Assembly (NCBI RefSeq): GCF_900128965.1
Contig: NZ_FQUL01000006.1
Span: forward strand, 1 to 64,000
Source: Ferrithrix thermotolerans DSM 19514
GTDB lineage: Bacteria; Actinomycetota; Acidimicrobiia; Acidimicrobiales; Acidimicrobiaceae
Length of the DNA: 64,000 nucleotides
Reading direction: 5' to 3'
In this document: positions 7,581 to 16,847 of the stretch, piece by piece
Layout of the letters: each line of letters opens with the position of its first letter
Numbering within the stretch: position 1 is the stretch's first letter
Notes under the pieces: generated by a model
Told to the model about the DNA's origin: nothing
What the model saw: only the letters and a program-made list of their open reading frames with translations
The model's database searches: none
Made by a program: the position numbers and the translations under genes

Positions 7581-8480
7581 ATGTTGTTGGAGTTTGAGCG
7601 CCAACTAGCGTCTGTTAGTGTAAACACCCGTAGACGCTACGTCTATGAGGTGAGTCGGGCGGTTGACTTCTTTTTGAGAAATAGAGTGTCTGCTCCGGAT
7701 CAGATAACAGTCCGAACTCTTCGTTCCTACCAGGGTGAACTTGTAAGCAGAGGAGCTTCACGATCCCAGCTCTCATCTAGCACGGCAGCTTTGCGCAAGT
7801 ACTTTCGCTTTGTGATCGACAGTGGAGTACCTATTGAGCCAGCACTTTTTTCCTCGCTTGCAGCTTCAAAGGTACCAAGCAGACTACCAAGACATCTGAG
7901 CGAACAAGAGGCAGAGTCGCTTATCGATAGAGTTGCAGCTGGAAGATATGGAGGTTTACATCCTGAAAGAGACACCGCTATCTTAGAGTTTCTCTACGGC
8001 ACAGGCGTAAGGGTCTCCGAGCTTTGTTCTCTGCGCATAGCAGACATAGATTTCATGCAAAGGACCGCCTCGGTCATTGGGTCCAAAAGGGGTAAGAGCC
8101 GAACAGTTATTTTCGGTGACTTCGCACTCAAAGCTTTAGAACAATATTTTCTTACCGATAGAAAGATGTTGCCTAAACCTTATTTGAAAGACTTCAATGT
8201 GGAGATAGCAGGTCATGAGGATGAGTTTTTATTTACCTCAAGTTGCGGTCACAGGCTGGATCAGCGGGAGGTCAGGCGCATCTTGGAGAGGTCGGGATCG
8301 AAGGTGAGCCCTCACGGACTACGTCATAGCTATGCAACCCATCTGCTGAATAACGGTGCTGACCTTAGAAGTGTTCAGGAGCTTTTAGGTCACAGCAGGC
8401 TGGAGACGACTCAGATTTACACGCATGTGTCGAAGGAGAGGCTGCGTGACGTGCATCGACAGTCTCACCCAAGAGGTTAG
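7581..8480 (+). CDS. xerC: tyrosine recombinase, XerC/XerD type
   Basis: The protein has 299 residues: an N-terminal SAM-like core-binding domain (about 1-85) and a catalytic domain. The active-site set is complete: Arg144 in GTGVRVSEL, a lysine near 169-172 in SKRGK, His245 and Arg248 in SPHGLRHSYATH, His271 in LLGHS, and nucleophile Tyr280. It resolves chromosome dimers at dif with a partner. The position just before a WhiG-type sigma gene and rpsB is the same as for the xer gene in many actinobacteria. This supports a housekeeping Xer rather than a phage integrase. XerC versus XerD cannot be fixed from sequence alone. Confidence 0.88.
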   Translation: MLLEFERQLASVSVNTRRRYVYEVSRAVDFFLRNRVSAPDQITVRTLRSYQGELVSRGASRSQLSSSTAALRKYFRFVIDSGVPIEPALFSSLAASKVPSRLPRHLSEQEAESLIDRVAAGRYGGLHPERDTAILEFLYGTGVRVSELCSLRIADIDFMQRTASVIGSKRGKSRTVIFGDFALKALEQYFLTDRKMLPKPYLKDFNVEIAGHEDEFLFTSSCGHRLDQREVRRILERSGSKVSPHGLRHSYATHLLNNGADLRSVQELLGHSRLETTQIYTHVSKERLRDVHRQSHPRG

Positions 8481-8486
8481 GTTAGG

Positions 8487-9278
8487 GTGTTTGTTGTGGA
8501 AGAACTCAACTCAGAAGAACTGTTTGCCCTGTGGAGCGAGTTTAAGGACTCGCACTCAAAGTCCGCTAAAGACCGACTTCTTATCCACTACGCCCCACTT
8601 GTAAAGTTCGTTGCGGGAAGGGTGGCTGTAGGTCTTCCTCAGAGCATCGATCAGGCAGATCTTGTAAGTTATGGGATGTTTGGACTCATCGACGCTATCG
8701 ACAAGTTCGACCTTGATAGAAAGATCAAGTTCGAGACGTACGCAATATCGCGTATCAAGGGCGCCATAATAGACGAACTTAGAGCTATCGACTGGGTGCC
8801 GAGATCGGTTAGGGCTAAGGCAAGGGTTGTTGAAAAAGCCTACCAGAAACTCGAGGCCAAACTTCTTAGAACACCCACCGACAAAGAGGTCGCCGAGGAG
8901 TTAGGGATATCTGAAAAAGAGCTGCAAAGCATATACTCAAGAATCTCATTTATCGGTGTTGTAGCCTTCGACGAGGTAATATCGGGCGGAGACAAGGGCG
9001 ACGGATCGGTCTCTATTGGAGATACCATAGCCGATAAAAGAGCTAGCTCAACGAACTCATTCGAGCGCGAAGAAACCAAGCAGATACTTGCACAGGCGAT
9101 CAATAAGCTCGGAGACAGGGAAAAGGTGGTGCTCGCCCTTTACTACTTTGAGGGCTTTACGCTAGCTGAGATCGGCGATGTTTTAGGTGTTACAGAAAGT
9201 AGGGTTTGCCAGATCCATACCAAGGCGGTTATGCAATTAAAGTCAAAGCTGGCGGAGTCTGAACGTGAGCTAATCTGA
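8487..9278 (+). CDS. whiG: sigma factor of the WhiG / FliA (sigma-28) group
   Basis: The protein has 263 residues. Region 2 contains DLVSYGMFGLIDAIDKFD and KFETYAISRIKGAIIDELR. A region 3 segment (WVPRSVRAKAR, then RTPTDKEVAEELG) follows, and region 4 is an HTH (GFTLAEIGDVLGVTESRVCQIH). The run from region 2.2 to region 3 is characteristic of WhiG and FliA. In Streptomyces the WhiG gene lies in the same place just upstream of rpsB. Here it may drive flagellar or developmental genes. The GTG start at 8487 comes six bases after the xer stop, with GGTTAGG as ribosome-binding site; a GTG nine bases later is possible. No anti-sigma gene is adjacent. Confidence 0.88.
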   Translation: MFVVEELNSEELFALWSEFKDSHSKSAKDRLLIHYAPLVKFVAGRVAVGLPQSIDQADLVSYGMFGLIDAIDKFDLDRKIKFETYAISRIKGAIIDELRAIDWVPRSVRAKARVVEKAYQKLEAKLLRTPTDKEVAEELGISEKELQSIYSRISFIGVVAFDEVISGGDKGDGSVSIGDTIADKRASSTNSFEREETKQILAQAINKLGDREKVVLALYYFEGFTLAEIGDVLGVTESRVCQIHTKAVMQLKSKLAESERELI

Positions 9279-9756
9279 TGCACAGCCGTCCTAGCAAATG
9301 ACCCCTTCCGTTATAAGCCTGGACACATCAAAGCTTGATAGATGACGTAGCGAATCGCTCGTAACCGCAAGACTTTCCAAGTCCTAAAATCGAACAGTGA
9401 ATTAAAGTTTCGATGGATTTACCATGCATTGTGCTGGGAGGTGTTCCTTAGCGGGTGAAGTCTCTGATTGCTGGAAACTTGCTCCTCGCATGTAACTGTA
9501 AAGTCGATTGACAGAGGTCTAGAACTAAGCGATAAGGACGCTCTGTTCGTGATGGATGAAGTTTCTGCGGCCTTAGGGTAGCTTGCACGTCTTATCTTGG
9601 GTAAGGGTCTATAGATCCCATCGAGTGTTTCGTTGTCGACGACTTTCGTTTGCTTTACAGCTATGCTAAGTATGCAAACTTCACGGCTACTTGTACCCAC
9701 GGTCGTTCTGCCATTGAGCGTAAAAGTAGCCTGAATTGAACCGATGGGAGGAAGAC
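9279..9756. other. intergenic leader region ahead of rpsB (about 478 bases)
   Basis: No convincing gene is present; a 93-codon minus-strand frame lacks a ribosome-binding site and recognisable features. The region presumably holds the promoter and 5' leader of the rpsB-tsf operon. A -10-like TATGCT near 9663 is a weak candidate. I did not recognise a known ribosomal-protein leader structure. Confidence 0.45.
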
Positions 9757-10590
9757 ATGGCTGATAAGCCTGTAGTAACTATGAAGCAGCTCCTTGGAGC
9801 TGGAGTGCACTTTGGACACCAGACCAGGCGCTGGAACCCAAAGATGATGCGTTACATCCACAGTGAACGTAACGGAATCTATATCATCGACCTCAGAAAG
9901 ACGCTGGTCTTGATCGAAGAGGCTTACAACTTTGTTCGTGACCTGTCCGCAAAGGGTGGCGTAGTTATGTTTGTGGGAACCAAGAAGCAGGCTCAGGACG
10001 CCATCGCCTCGTACTCTACCAAGGTCGGCATGCCTTACGTGAACCACAGATGGCTCGGTGGGATGCTCACCAACTTCAACACCATCGTCTCTCGGATCAA
10101 GAAGATGAAAGAGTACCAGACCATGAGGGCAAATGGGGACTTTGAAGCCATGCCCAAGAAGGAAGCCCTTTTGCTCTCAAGGGAGCTAGTAAAGCTTGAG
10201 GCTAACCTTGGCGGAATTGCAGGTATGACCCGTCTTCCTGATGCGTTATTTGTGATCGATACCAAGAAGGAGCACCTCGCAGTTACAGAGGCTAACAGGC
10301 TTGGTATTCCAGTAGTGGCGGTTGTAGACACCAACTGCGATCCAGATCTCGTGCAGTACGTAATACCTGGAAATGACGATGCTATAAGAGCTGGAGAGCT
10401 CATGTGTGAGATCATCGCTACAGCTATCGAAGATGGAAAGAGATCTCGAGCTGATCAGCTAAGGCCCAAGGAGTTTATTGAGGATCCTGAGGCTAAAGCC
10501 AAGAAAGAACAGGAGCAGCAGGAGGCACGTCGCCAAGCGGCTCTTGAGGCGCAAGCACGTGAGAAGAGACTGGCTGAACAGTCCAAGTAG
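9757..10590 (+). CDS. rpsB: 30S ribosomal protein S2
   Basis: The protein has 277 residues. Family landmarks are [19 protein letters not shown] near the N-terminus, [21 protein letters not shown] and [12 protein letters not shown]. The C-terminal 40 residues form an acidic/basic helical tail rich in E, K, Q and A, common in actinobacterial S2. The start is the ATG at 9757, preceded by GGGAGGAAG. An in-frame TTG at 9736 would place the ribosome-binding site inside the gene and is rejected. It is the first gene of the rpsB-tsf-pyrH-frr operon. Confidence 0.98.
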   Translation: MADKPVVTMKQLLGAGVHFGHQTRRWNPKMMRYIHSERNGIYIIDLRKTLVLIEEAYNFVRDLSAKGGVVMFVGTKKQAQDAIASYSTKVGMPYVNHRWLGGMLTNFNTIVSRIKKMKEYQTMRANGDFEAMPKKEALLLSRELVKLEANLGGIAGMTRLPDALFVIDTKKEHLAVTEANRLGIPVVAVVDTNCDPDLVQYVIPGNDDAIRAGELMCEIIATAIEDGKRSRADQLRPKEFIEDPEAKAKKEQEQQEARRQAALEAQAREKRLAEQSK

Positions 10591-10677
10591 GCTGAACATA
10601 GGTCAGATATTTGAGAAAAAGTTTTATGGGAAGTTCTTGGCTTCCCCAAAGTACTTAGTTATAAAGGAGAGATACCG

Positions 10678-11469
10678 GTGGCGATAACAGCTGCGGACGT
10701 ACAGAGCCTTCGAAAGAGAACCGGCGCTGGCATGCTAGATGCAAAAAAGGCCTTGGAGGAGGCGGGCGGTGATGCCGAGAAGGCTGCTCAAATCCTTAGA
10801 GAAAAGGGGCTGGCTGGTGCAGTAAAGAGATCTGATAGGGAGAACACCCAAGGTGCCTGTTACGTTAGTGTGAATGACCGTTCTGCATCTATCGTCGAGC
10901 TTAGATGTGAGACCGACTTCGTTGCTAAGTCGGAGTCCTTTGTGTCTTTGGTCGAAAAGATCGCGGCTGCGGTAGCAGAGAGAGGTCCCGAGGCGACGAA
11001 GGAGTTCGACTCGGAGGTAGATGAGCTAAAGATTACGCTCAAGGAGAATATCGATCTAGGAAGAGTTAGCTACCTCGAGGCATCCGAGGGTGAGACTTTA
11101 GATGGTTATATGCACGTCCAAAGCGGTCGTGGAACGGTCGGAGTTCTTGTCAAGCTCAGGGGCGGCTCCAAAGACCTTGCGCACGACATAGCTCTTCATG
11201 TAGCCTTCGCACGACCTAGCTATCTAAGGCGTGAAGACGTTCCTGCAGATGTGGTGGAAAAAGAGCGAGAGACCCTTACCGCTATAACGAGAAACGAAGG
11301 TAAGCCTGAAGCTGCTATCGACAAGATCGTCTCAGGTAGGCTGGACGGATTTTTCAAGAACATCTGTCTAACCGAGCAGGCCTTTGTCAAAGACGAGAAG
11401 CTAAAGGTACAAGACGTTCTGGGCAGTGCGGAGATCGTACAGTTTGCCTTAGTCGTCGTAGGCTCATAG
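10678..11469 (+). CDS. tsf: elongation factor Ts
   Basis: The protein has 263 residues. The UBA-like N-terminal domain ([22 protein letters not shown]) is followed by the diagnostic [11 protein letters not shown] of the core that opens EF-Tu for GDP/GTP exchange. The GTG start at 10678 has a strong AAAGGAGAG eight bases upstream. The 87-base gap to rpsB shows no clear terminator, so read-through is expected. It is followed by pyrH after seven bases. Confidence 0.97.
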   Translation: MAITAADVQSLRKRTGAGMLDAKKALEEAGGDAEKAAQILREKGLAGAVKRSDRENTQGACYVSVNDRSASIVELRCETDFVAKSESFVSLVEKIAAAVAERGPEATKEFDSEVDELKITLKENIDLGRVSYLEASEGETLDGYMHVQSGRGTVGVLVKLRGGSKDLAHDIALHVAFARPSYLRREDVPADVVEKERETLTAITRNEGKPEAAIDKIVSGRLDGFFKNICLTEQAFVKDEKLKVQDVLGSAEIVQFALVVVGS

Positions 11470-11476
11470 GCGAAAG

Positions 11477-12223
11477 ATGCAAGGTGACAACGATCCCAAG
11501 GTGAGGTCACGCTGGAGCAGAGTCGTGCTAAAGCTTTCCGGAGAGGCTCTTGGTGGCGACAACGTCGATGACCCGGTAGATGCCAAGACGCTTGAGCGTA
11601 TCGCGTCAGAGATAGCTCAGGTAAAGGAGGAGGCCGGTGTAGAGTTGGCGGTGGTTGTAGGAGGAGGCAACATATGGAGAGGTACAAACGGTACGGCGAT
11701 TGGCCTGGACCGTGTGACCTCAGACCACATGGGAATGCTTGCCACGACTATCAATGCACTTGCGCTCCAAAACGCTATCGAGCGTCACGGTCAGCCAACC
11801 AGGGTACAGTCGGCTATACAAATGGCAGAGTTGGCTGAGCCTTACATAAGACGACGGGCGATAAGACACCTAGAAAAAGGACGTGTCGTAATCTTTGCCG
11901 CTGGTACAGGAAGCCCCTACTTTACCACCGATACAGCAGCCTCTCTAAGGGCGGCGGAGATCGGAGCCCAGGCGATGCTCAAAGGCACGCATTCAGGGGT
12001 GGATGGCATCTACAGTGCGGATCCCAAGGTCGACCCTAGTGCCAAAAAGTACGAAACTTTGGAGTATATGGACGTCATCACTGAGAGTCTTTCGGCGATG
12101 GATATGACTGCGGTTACGTTTTGCAAGGACAATAACTTGGAGATCTTGGTGTTTGACGTCTCGATCTCGGGTAACATAATTCGAGCCTGTCAAGCTAGAA
12201 ACATTGGGACGTTGGTGAGGTAA
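11477..12223 (+). CDS. pyrH: UMP kinase
   Basis: This 248-residue protein of the amino-acid-kinase fold phosphorylates UMP to UDP with ATP. Visible landmarks are [10 protein letters not shown] (phosphate binding), [11 protein letters not shown], the UMP-contacting region around [14 protein letters not shown], and the nucleotide loop [14 protein letters not shown]. Bacterial PyrH is a hexamer, normally activated by GTP and inhibited by UTP. The gene sits between tsf and frr as in most bacteria, and its TAA stop overlaps the frr ATG by one base. Confidence 0.97.
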   Translation: MQGDNDPKVRSRWSRVVLKLSGEALGGDNVDDPVDAKTLERIASEIAQVKEEAGVELAVVVGGGNIWRGTNGTAIGLDRVTSDHMGMLATTINALALQNAIERHGQPTRVQSAIQMAELAEPYIRRRAIRHLEKGRVVIFAAGTGSPYFTTDTAASLRAAEIGAQAMLKGTHSGVDGIYSADPKVDPSAKKYETLEYMDVITESLSAMDMTAVTFCKDNNLEILVFDVSISGNIIRACQARNIGTLVR

Positions 12224-12795
12224 TGGCGGAATACGAATCGATCGACGCTCTGATAGCTGCTGTCAAGGAGAAGATGGCTAAGGCCGTCTCACATGCAGAA
12301 GGAGAGTTTGCCACAGTCAGGACCGGTAGGGCTTCCTCTGTGCTGGTAGAGAGGCTACCTGTGGAGTACTACGGAACAGAGGTCCCATTGATGCAGATCG
12401 CTAACTTCTCAGTTCCTGACGCTCGCACCTTGGTGATTACTCCTTACGACAAAGCGGCTCTTAAAGAGATTGAAAAGGCGATTCAGTCCTCTGAGCTGGG
12501 CATTAACCCAAACAACGACGGTTCTATAATTCGTCTCAACTTTCCGCCTTTGACCGAGGAGCGACGAAAAGAGCTGGTCAAGGTGGTAAAGCAAAAAGCT
12601 GAAGATGGAAAGGTTGCTATCAGGGGAGTTCGAAGGTCTGCACGCCACGACCTCGAGTCGATGGAGAAGGCAGGTGTATTGACCTCCGACGATGTAGATG
12701 CGGCTGAAAAAGAGTTGGACAAGATTACGCAGAGCTTCGTCCAAGAGCTGGACAAGGCCTTATCGCATAAGGAAAAAGAGCTGCTAGAAGTTTGA
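12223..12795 (+). CDS. frr: ribosome recycling factor
   Basis: The 190 residues (usual length 185) fold as a three-helix bundle with a small beta domain. Family segments are TVRTGRASSVLVERLPVEYYGTEVPL early, then GINPNNDGSIIRLNFPPLTEERRKELVK, the classic RRF signature. With EF-G it splits post-termination ribosomes. The ATG overlaps the pyrH stop, indicating translational coupling. cdsA follows 18 bases later. Confidence 0.97.
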   Translation: MAEYESIDALIAAVKEKMAKAVSHAEGEFATVRTGRASSVLVERLPVEYYGTEVPLMQIANFSVPDARTLVITPYDKAALKEIEKAIQSSELGINPNNDGSIIRLNFPPLTEERRKELVKVVKQKAEDGKVAIRGVRRSARHDLESMEKAGVLTSDDVDAAEKELDKITQSFVQELDKALSHKEKELLEV

Positions 12796-12813
12796 TAAGG
12801 CGAAAGGGAATTG

Positions 12814-14262
12814 ATGGCAGAGCAGAACCTTGGTCAGGGTGACAAGAAGGACGACGACAGGCTCAACAGGATAGATAGCTTAGTCTCCAAGATTCTTCCC
12901 CCTGACGACGAAGAGATCGTTCTGCCTCACTGGAGTGACCCCCCCACAGGGGAGATCCCACGGGTCGTCCTTGAGATGTCAGGTGACAAACCCCTTTGGC
13001 TGGATCCCTCCACCTCCTCAGAGGACCTTCTAATTGCACCCGAAAAAGAACCAGAAAAAGACAGGGAAGGCGATCGGGCTCTAGGTTCTAGAGCTGGTTC
13101 CTCCAGAAACCAACAGGGAAGCTTTAGCGGGGCTGGTGTTGGATTTGACGATGGCCTTGACCTTGACAAGCTTTATGAACCGCCTCCAGCGAATTCAGAT
13201 GATCTTATGCTGGATAATCCCGGGATGGGCGAACCAGCGACTAACAAAAGCTATCGCAAGGTTCGCATCCCTCGAAACTCCTCGGCAAGCAAGGGGAGTG
13301 GTAGAGTTAGCTCTGAGAAGGGTTTGCGATCAAGGCCAAAAAGACCTCCTGTTTCGACAGCAGAGGGGGACGATGTGGAGATGTCTGGTGGATCTGATTC
13401 CGAGTCAGAGCGACCGATGAGATCAAAGTTCAAGAGGTCTGCATCTGGGGGACGTTCTAAGTCCAAGTCGATCTTTACGGGGATAGTGCTAGGGGCCCTC
13501 GTTCTTGGCGCACTAGCTGCAGGACCCAAGGTCTCTGCAGGGCTGGTAGCTGTCGCACTCGTCGTGGCTGCCGCCGAGTACTACTCGAACGTGCAAAAGG
13601 CAAAGATGAAGCCGGCAAAACTCGTTGGACTAGTATCTATCGTGCTCATGAGCATCGGAGGCTATGTTCAAGGGATGCAAGGCGTACTAGACGCTCTTTT
13701 GCTTGGGGTGGTGGTGACGTTTCTTTGGTATCTTGCCGGTCTTTTGCACACCCCGGCGCTTGAGGGAGTCTCGGTCTCTCTAATGCCACTTCTTTGGATC
13801 GGACTTCTAGGTTCGTTTGCTTCTTTGATTCTGCGTCCCCAAGACTTCCATGGTTATGGTGTGAGGCTTCTCCTAGCCGTCCTCATCACCACCACCTCTG
13901 CAGATACCTTCGCTTACTTTGGTGGAGCATTCTTAGGGAGGCGGAAGCTGGCCCCCTCCGTGAGTCCTTCAAAGACTCTCGAAGGAGTAGTAATAGGCGC
14001 TTTGGCGGCAGTCTTGCTAGGCGCCTTTATTGCGGGCGCTATATTCCCTATGAACCTAGAAAAAGGTGCAGTTCTTGGACTCGTGGCGGGTTTGGTGACA
14101 CCTCTTGGCGATCTTTGTGAGTCGATGATTAAGCGATCCTTGAACGTCAAAGACACATCGAACCTTCTTCCTGGGCATGGAGGGGTTCTTGATCGCATCG
14201 ATGGGGTGCTCTTTATGTTGCCTACCGCTTACTTTCTCTTTCAGCTCTTCCATCTAGGCTAA
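12814..14262 (+). CDS. cdsA: phosphatidate cytidylyltransferase with long N-terminal extension
   Basis: The enzyme makes CDP-diacylglycerol from phosphatidate and CTP in the membrane. The C-terminal 260 residues carry about eight hydrophobic segments and the family signature: S-M-I-K-R near residue 432, then K-D and LPGHGGVLDRIDG. The protein has 482 residues instead of about 270-300. Roughly the first 215 are hydrophilic, rich in D, E, S, G and P, and turn strongly basic (KFKRSASGGRSKSK) just before the first membrane segment. A compact LPHWSDPPTGEIPRVV sits near residues 36-51. The ATG at 12814 is chosen over the TTG three bases before it; AAAGGGA is the ribosome-binding site. It lies in the frr-cdsA-dxr order. 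Confidence 0.95.
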   Translation: MAEQNLGQGDKKDDDRLNRIDSLVSKILPPDDEEIVLPHWSDPPTGEIPRVVLEMSGDKPLWLDPSTSSEDLLIAPEKEPEKDREGDRALGSRAGSSRNQQGSFSGAGVGFDDGLDLDKLYEPPPANSDDLMLDNPGMGEPATNKSYRKVRIPRNSSASKGSGRVSSEKGLRSRPKRPPVSTAEGDDVEMSGGSDSESERPMRSKFKRSASGGRSKSKSIFTGIVLGALVLGALAAGPKVSAGLVAVALVVAAAEYYSNVQKAKMKPAKLVGLVSIVLMSIGGYVQGMQGVLDALLLGVVVTFLWYLAGLLHTPALEGVSVSLMPLLWIGLLGSFASLILRPQDFHGYGVRLLLAVLITTTSADTFAYFGGAFLGRRKLAPSVSPSKTLEGVVIGALAAVLLGAFIAGAIFPMNLEKGAVLGLVAGLVTPLGDLCESMIKRSLNVKDTSNLLPGHGGVLDRIDGVLFMLPTAYFLFQLFHLG

Positions 14263-14268
14263 CAAGAC

Positions 14269-15450
14269 ATGTCTAGGACACCGAAGTTACTCAGCGTGTT
14301 CGGCTCGACAGGATCGATCGGCACTCAGACCCTTGAGGTCGTCTCCGACGCCCAAGCCACCGATCTAGCAGATGAGATCTCTTTATATGGACTCGTAGCA
14401 AACAGTTCCCTAGATGACCTAGTAGGTCAGGTCAAGAGGTTCTCTCCAAAGGTGGTCGGACTGTATAAGTCATCGCTATATCGAGATGCAAAGGAACAGA
14501 TGTCTGCGTTTGACGTTGAGGTCGTCTGCGGAGAGGAGATCTACGGTATCGTAAGCGACTCGGATATAGTGATGAACGCTGTAACGGGCTTCAGTGGGGT
14601 AAGGGTTACGGAGCAAGCCCTTGTTTTAGGTAAAAGACTTGCGAATGCAAACAAAGAGTCGATCGTTGCAGCTGGAGATTTAGTTGAGATTTGGAGACAA
14701 AAAGGAAACAGTGAGCTCATTCCGGTTGACTCTGAGCACTCTGCGATCTTCCAGGTGCTCTCTTCTTCTCCTCTTTCTAGAGTAGGTGTCAAACAACTGG
14801 TTGTGACGGCATCTGGCGGTCCGTTTCGCTCACTTACAAAAGATGAACTAGATTCTGTAACCCTTGACGAGGCGCTGAGGCATCCCACTTGGAACATGGG
14901 TCCAAAAAATACCATAGACTCCTCCACCTTGGCGAACAAAGGTCTGGAGGTAATAGAGGCACACTACCTCTTCGGTGTCGACTACGACAACATAGAGGTA
15001 GTTATTCATCCCCAGTCGATCGTGCACTCAATGGTCGAATATCAAGACGGCACGGTGCTTGCGCAGGTATCGATGCCCGATATGAGACTGCCTATCTCCC
15101 TGGCGATCTTTTACCCAAAGCGATCGATACATAGCTACGGGGCCATGGACTGGAAGACCGTAGTCTCTTTAGAGTTTGAGCCCCCCGACCATGAGCGCTT
15201 TCCAGCACTCAAGCTCGCTTATAGAGCAGGTTCACTTGGAAGTGGAGGGACCTGCTGGTACAACGCAGCTAACGAGGTAGCTGTCAAGGCTTTGGTCGAT
15301 GGCGTCATATCTTGGAAGGATGTAGCAAAAGTCTTAGAGTTGTCTATGGATCGCTACGAACAGTGCAATATCTCCAGCGTTGACGATGTTATGTCTGTAG
15401 ATGGGAGAGCAAGGTCCGTTGCTCACAGAGTTGTCGAGGAGATCACTTGA
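14269..15450 (+). CDS. dxr: 1-deoxy-D-xylulose 5-phosphate reductoisomerase
   Basis: The protein has 393 residues and catalyses the second step of the MEP isoprenoid pathway. The NADPH-binding GSTGSIG is at residues 12-18. Metal and substrate residues lie in PVDSEHSAIFQ, TASGGPFR, HPTWNMG and NSSTLANKGLEVIEAH-like segments (here TIDSSTLANKGLEV). Length is normal. It is followed by rseP with a four-base overlap (TTGA) and then ispG, so two pathway enzymes share this operon. Confidence 0.97.
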   Translation: MSRTPKLLSVFGSTGSIGTQTLEVVSDAQATDLADEISLYGLVANSSLDDLVGQVKRFSPKVVGLYKSSLYRDAKEQMSAFDVEVVCGEEIYGIVSDSDIVMNAVTGFSGVRVTEQALVLGKRLANANKESIVAAGDLVEIWRQKGNSELIPVDSEHSAIFQVLSSSPLSRVGVKQLVVTASGGPFRSLTKDELDSVTLDEALRHPTWNMGPKNTIDSSTLANKGLEVIEAHYLFGVDYDNIEVVIHPQSIVHSMVEYQDGTVLAQVSMPDMRLPISLAIFYPKRSIHSYGAMDWKTVVSLEFEPPDHERFPALKLAYRAGSLGSGGTCWYNAANEVAVKALVDGVISWKDVAKVLELSMDRYEQCNISSVDDVMSVDGRARSVAHRVVEEIT

Positions 15451-16781
15451 ACCAAGATCTGACGGAGAAGCCAGAGACGCAGTCGGCTGACCCGTCCCAG
15501 ACGGAGGGTCCAACTCTATCTGAGGCGAGGGGCCTTGGCGGACGAAGAGCTGTAGAGCTTCTTGTGGTGCTCGCAGTCGTCGTATACCTAGGGTACTACA
15601 CCCATACACTCCCAACCTTAGCGGTAGTGGCTGCGATAGTTGCAATGATTATGATCCATGAACTAGGTCACTTCATAGCTGCCAAGGTTTCTCACATGAA
15701 GGTAACTGAGTACTTCCTTGGTTTTGGTCCCAGGGTGTGGTCCTTCAGGAAGGGTGAGACTGAGTACGGGGTCAAACTTCTGCCACTTGGAGGATACGTC
15801 AAAATCATCGGGATGTCCTCTGCGGATGAGGTGCGCCCTGAAGATGAGCCCCGGACGTACCGTCAAGCGAGCTTTCCTAGGAGGCTTGCCGTTGCGGTGG
15901 CAGGATCGTTTATGCACTTTGTAATGGCCTTTGGTATCCTCCTTACCCTGTTGTTCATGTATGGATTTGCCAATCCGAACGTGGTGGAGATCGGTGCCGT
16001 AACGAACTTTTCAAACCTGACGTCTCCAGCCGTGATTGCACACCTCAAACCTGGCGAGGTGATTCTAAGCGCAGATGGTAAAGAGGTGACCTCTGGAAGT
16101 GAGCTTGCAAACATCATTGGATCTAGCGTTGGGAAGCCTGTTACCTTGTCTGTACAGGATGGATCAAAGGTAATACACACCTCGGTTGTGCCTGTAGATG
16201 GACGTTCTGTAAAGGTTAATGGCCAGAGCTACCTTCCTAAAGGATCCAAAGCCAGGGGCGTAATCGGAATAGGCATAGTAGAAGGTAACTCGAGGTACTC
16301 GTTCTTTGGAGCGCTGTCAGCTGCCGGTTCAGATATGATTAGTTTCTCCGCACAGACCGTTACCTCGCTAGCCTCGCACTTCTCTCCACATGGTATCTCG
16401 GCTTACTTTGGCCAGCTTGTTCATCCCTCTACGAATCCGGCCTCTAAGGGAGCGCAGGCAAGGTTCGCCTCGCCGGTAGGGATAGTACGCCTAGCATCAC
16501 AAGCAGCTCAGTCAGGGTTCGAAGCGGTACTGGCGTTGCTCTTTTCCATCAACATCTTCGTGGGTATCTTCAATATGATACCGCTACTTCCTTTAGACGG
16601 AGGGCATGTGGTAATTGCTATATACGAAAGGATCAGATCGAAAAGAGGTAGGCCGTACCATGCGGATATCTTGAAGATGATGCCTTTGACATATGCGGTG
16701 ATCTTTGTTCTCATTCTCATAAGTGCAACGGCACTTTACCTAGATATCACTCATCCCGTCGGCAATCCGTTTGTGCGTTAG
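15447..16781 (+). CDS. rseP: site-2 intramembrane zinc metalloprotease
   Basis: The 444-residue membrane protein has the zinc site HELGH at residues 71-75 in its second hydrophobic segment. One PDZ domain lies between roughly residues 190 and 270 (LKPGEVILSADGKEV). The second active-site motif is NMIPLLPLDGGHV, whose aspartate completes the zinc ligands. Family members cut anti-sigma factors or clear signal peptides. The N-terminus has an unusual polar stretch of about 30 residues and an extra hydrophobic segment before the catalytic one. The TTG start overlaps the dxr stop. The downstream neighbour is ispG. Confidence 0.93.
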   Translation: MNQDLTEKPETQSADPSQTEGPTLSEARGLGGRRAVELLVVLAVVVYLGYYTHTLPTLAVVAAIVAMIMIHELGHFIAAKVSHMKVTEYFLGFGPRVWSFRKGETEYGVKLLPLGGYVKIIGMSSADEVRPEDEPRTYRQASFPRRLAVAVAGSFMHFVMAFGILLTLLFMYGFANPNVVEIGAVTNFSNLTSPAVIAHLKPGEVILSADGKEVTSGSELANIIGSSVGKPVTLSVQDGSKVIHTSVVPVDGRSVKVNGQSYLPKGSKARGVIGIGIVEGNSRYSFFGALSAAGSDMISFSAQTVTSLASHFSPHGISAYFGQLVHPSTNPASKGAQARFASPVGIVRLASQAAQSGFEAVLALLFSINIFVGIFNMIPLLPLDGGHVVIAIYERIRSKRGRPYHADILKMMPLTYAVIFVLILISATALYLDITHPVGNPFVR

Positions 16782-16847
16782 TCTTTATTTGAAGGAGTTC
16801 TAGGACTGAAGGTCTTTGGTTCTAGATCCCCTAGGAGGTTGGTAGTT

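Noticed and set aside
9419-9700. 93-residue minus-strand ORF ahead of rpsB
   Set aside because: No ribosome-binding site or domain, and it lies in the expected promoter/leader region of rpsB.
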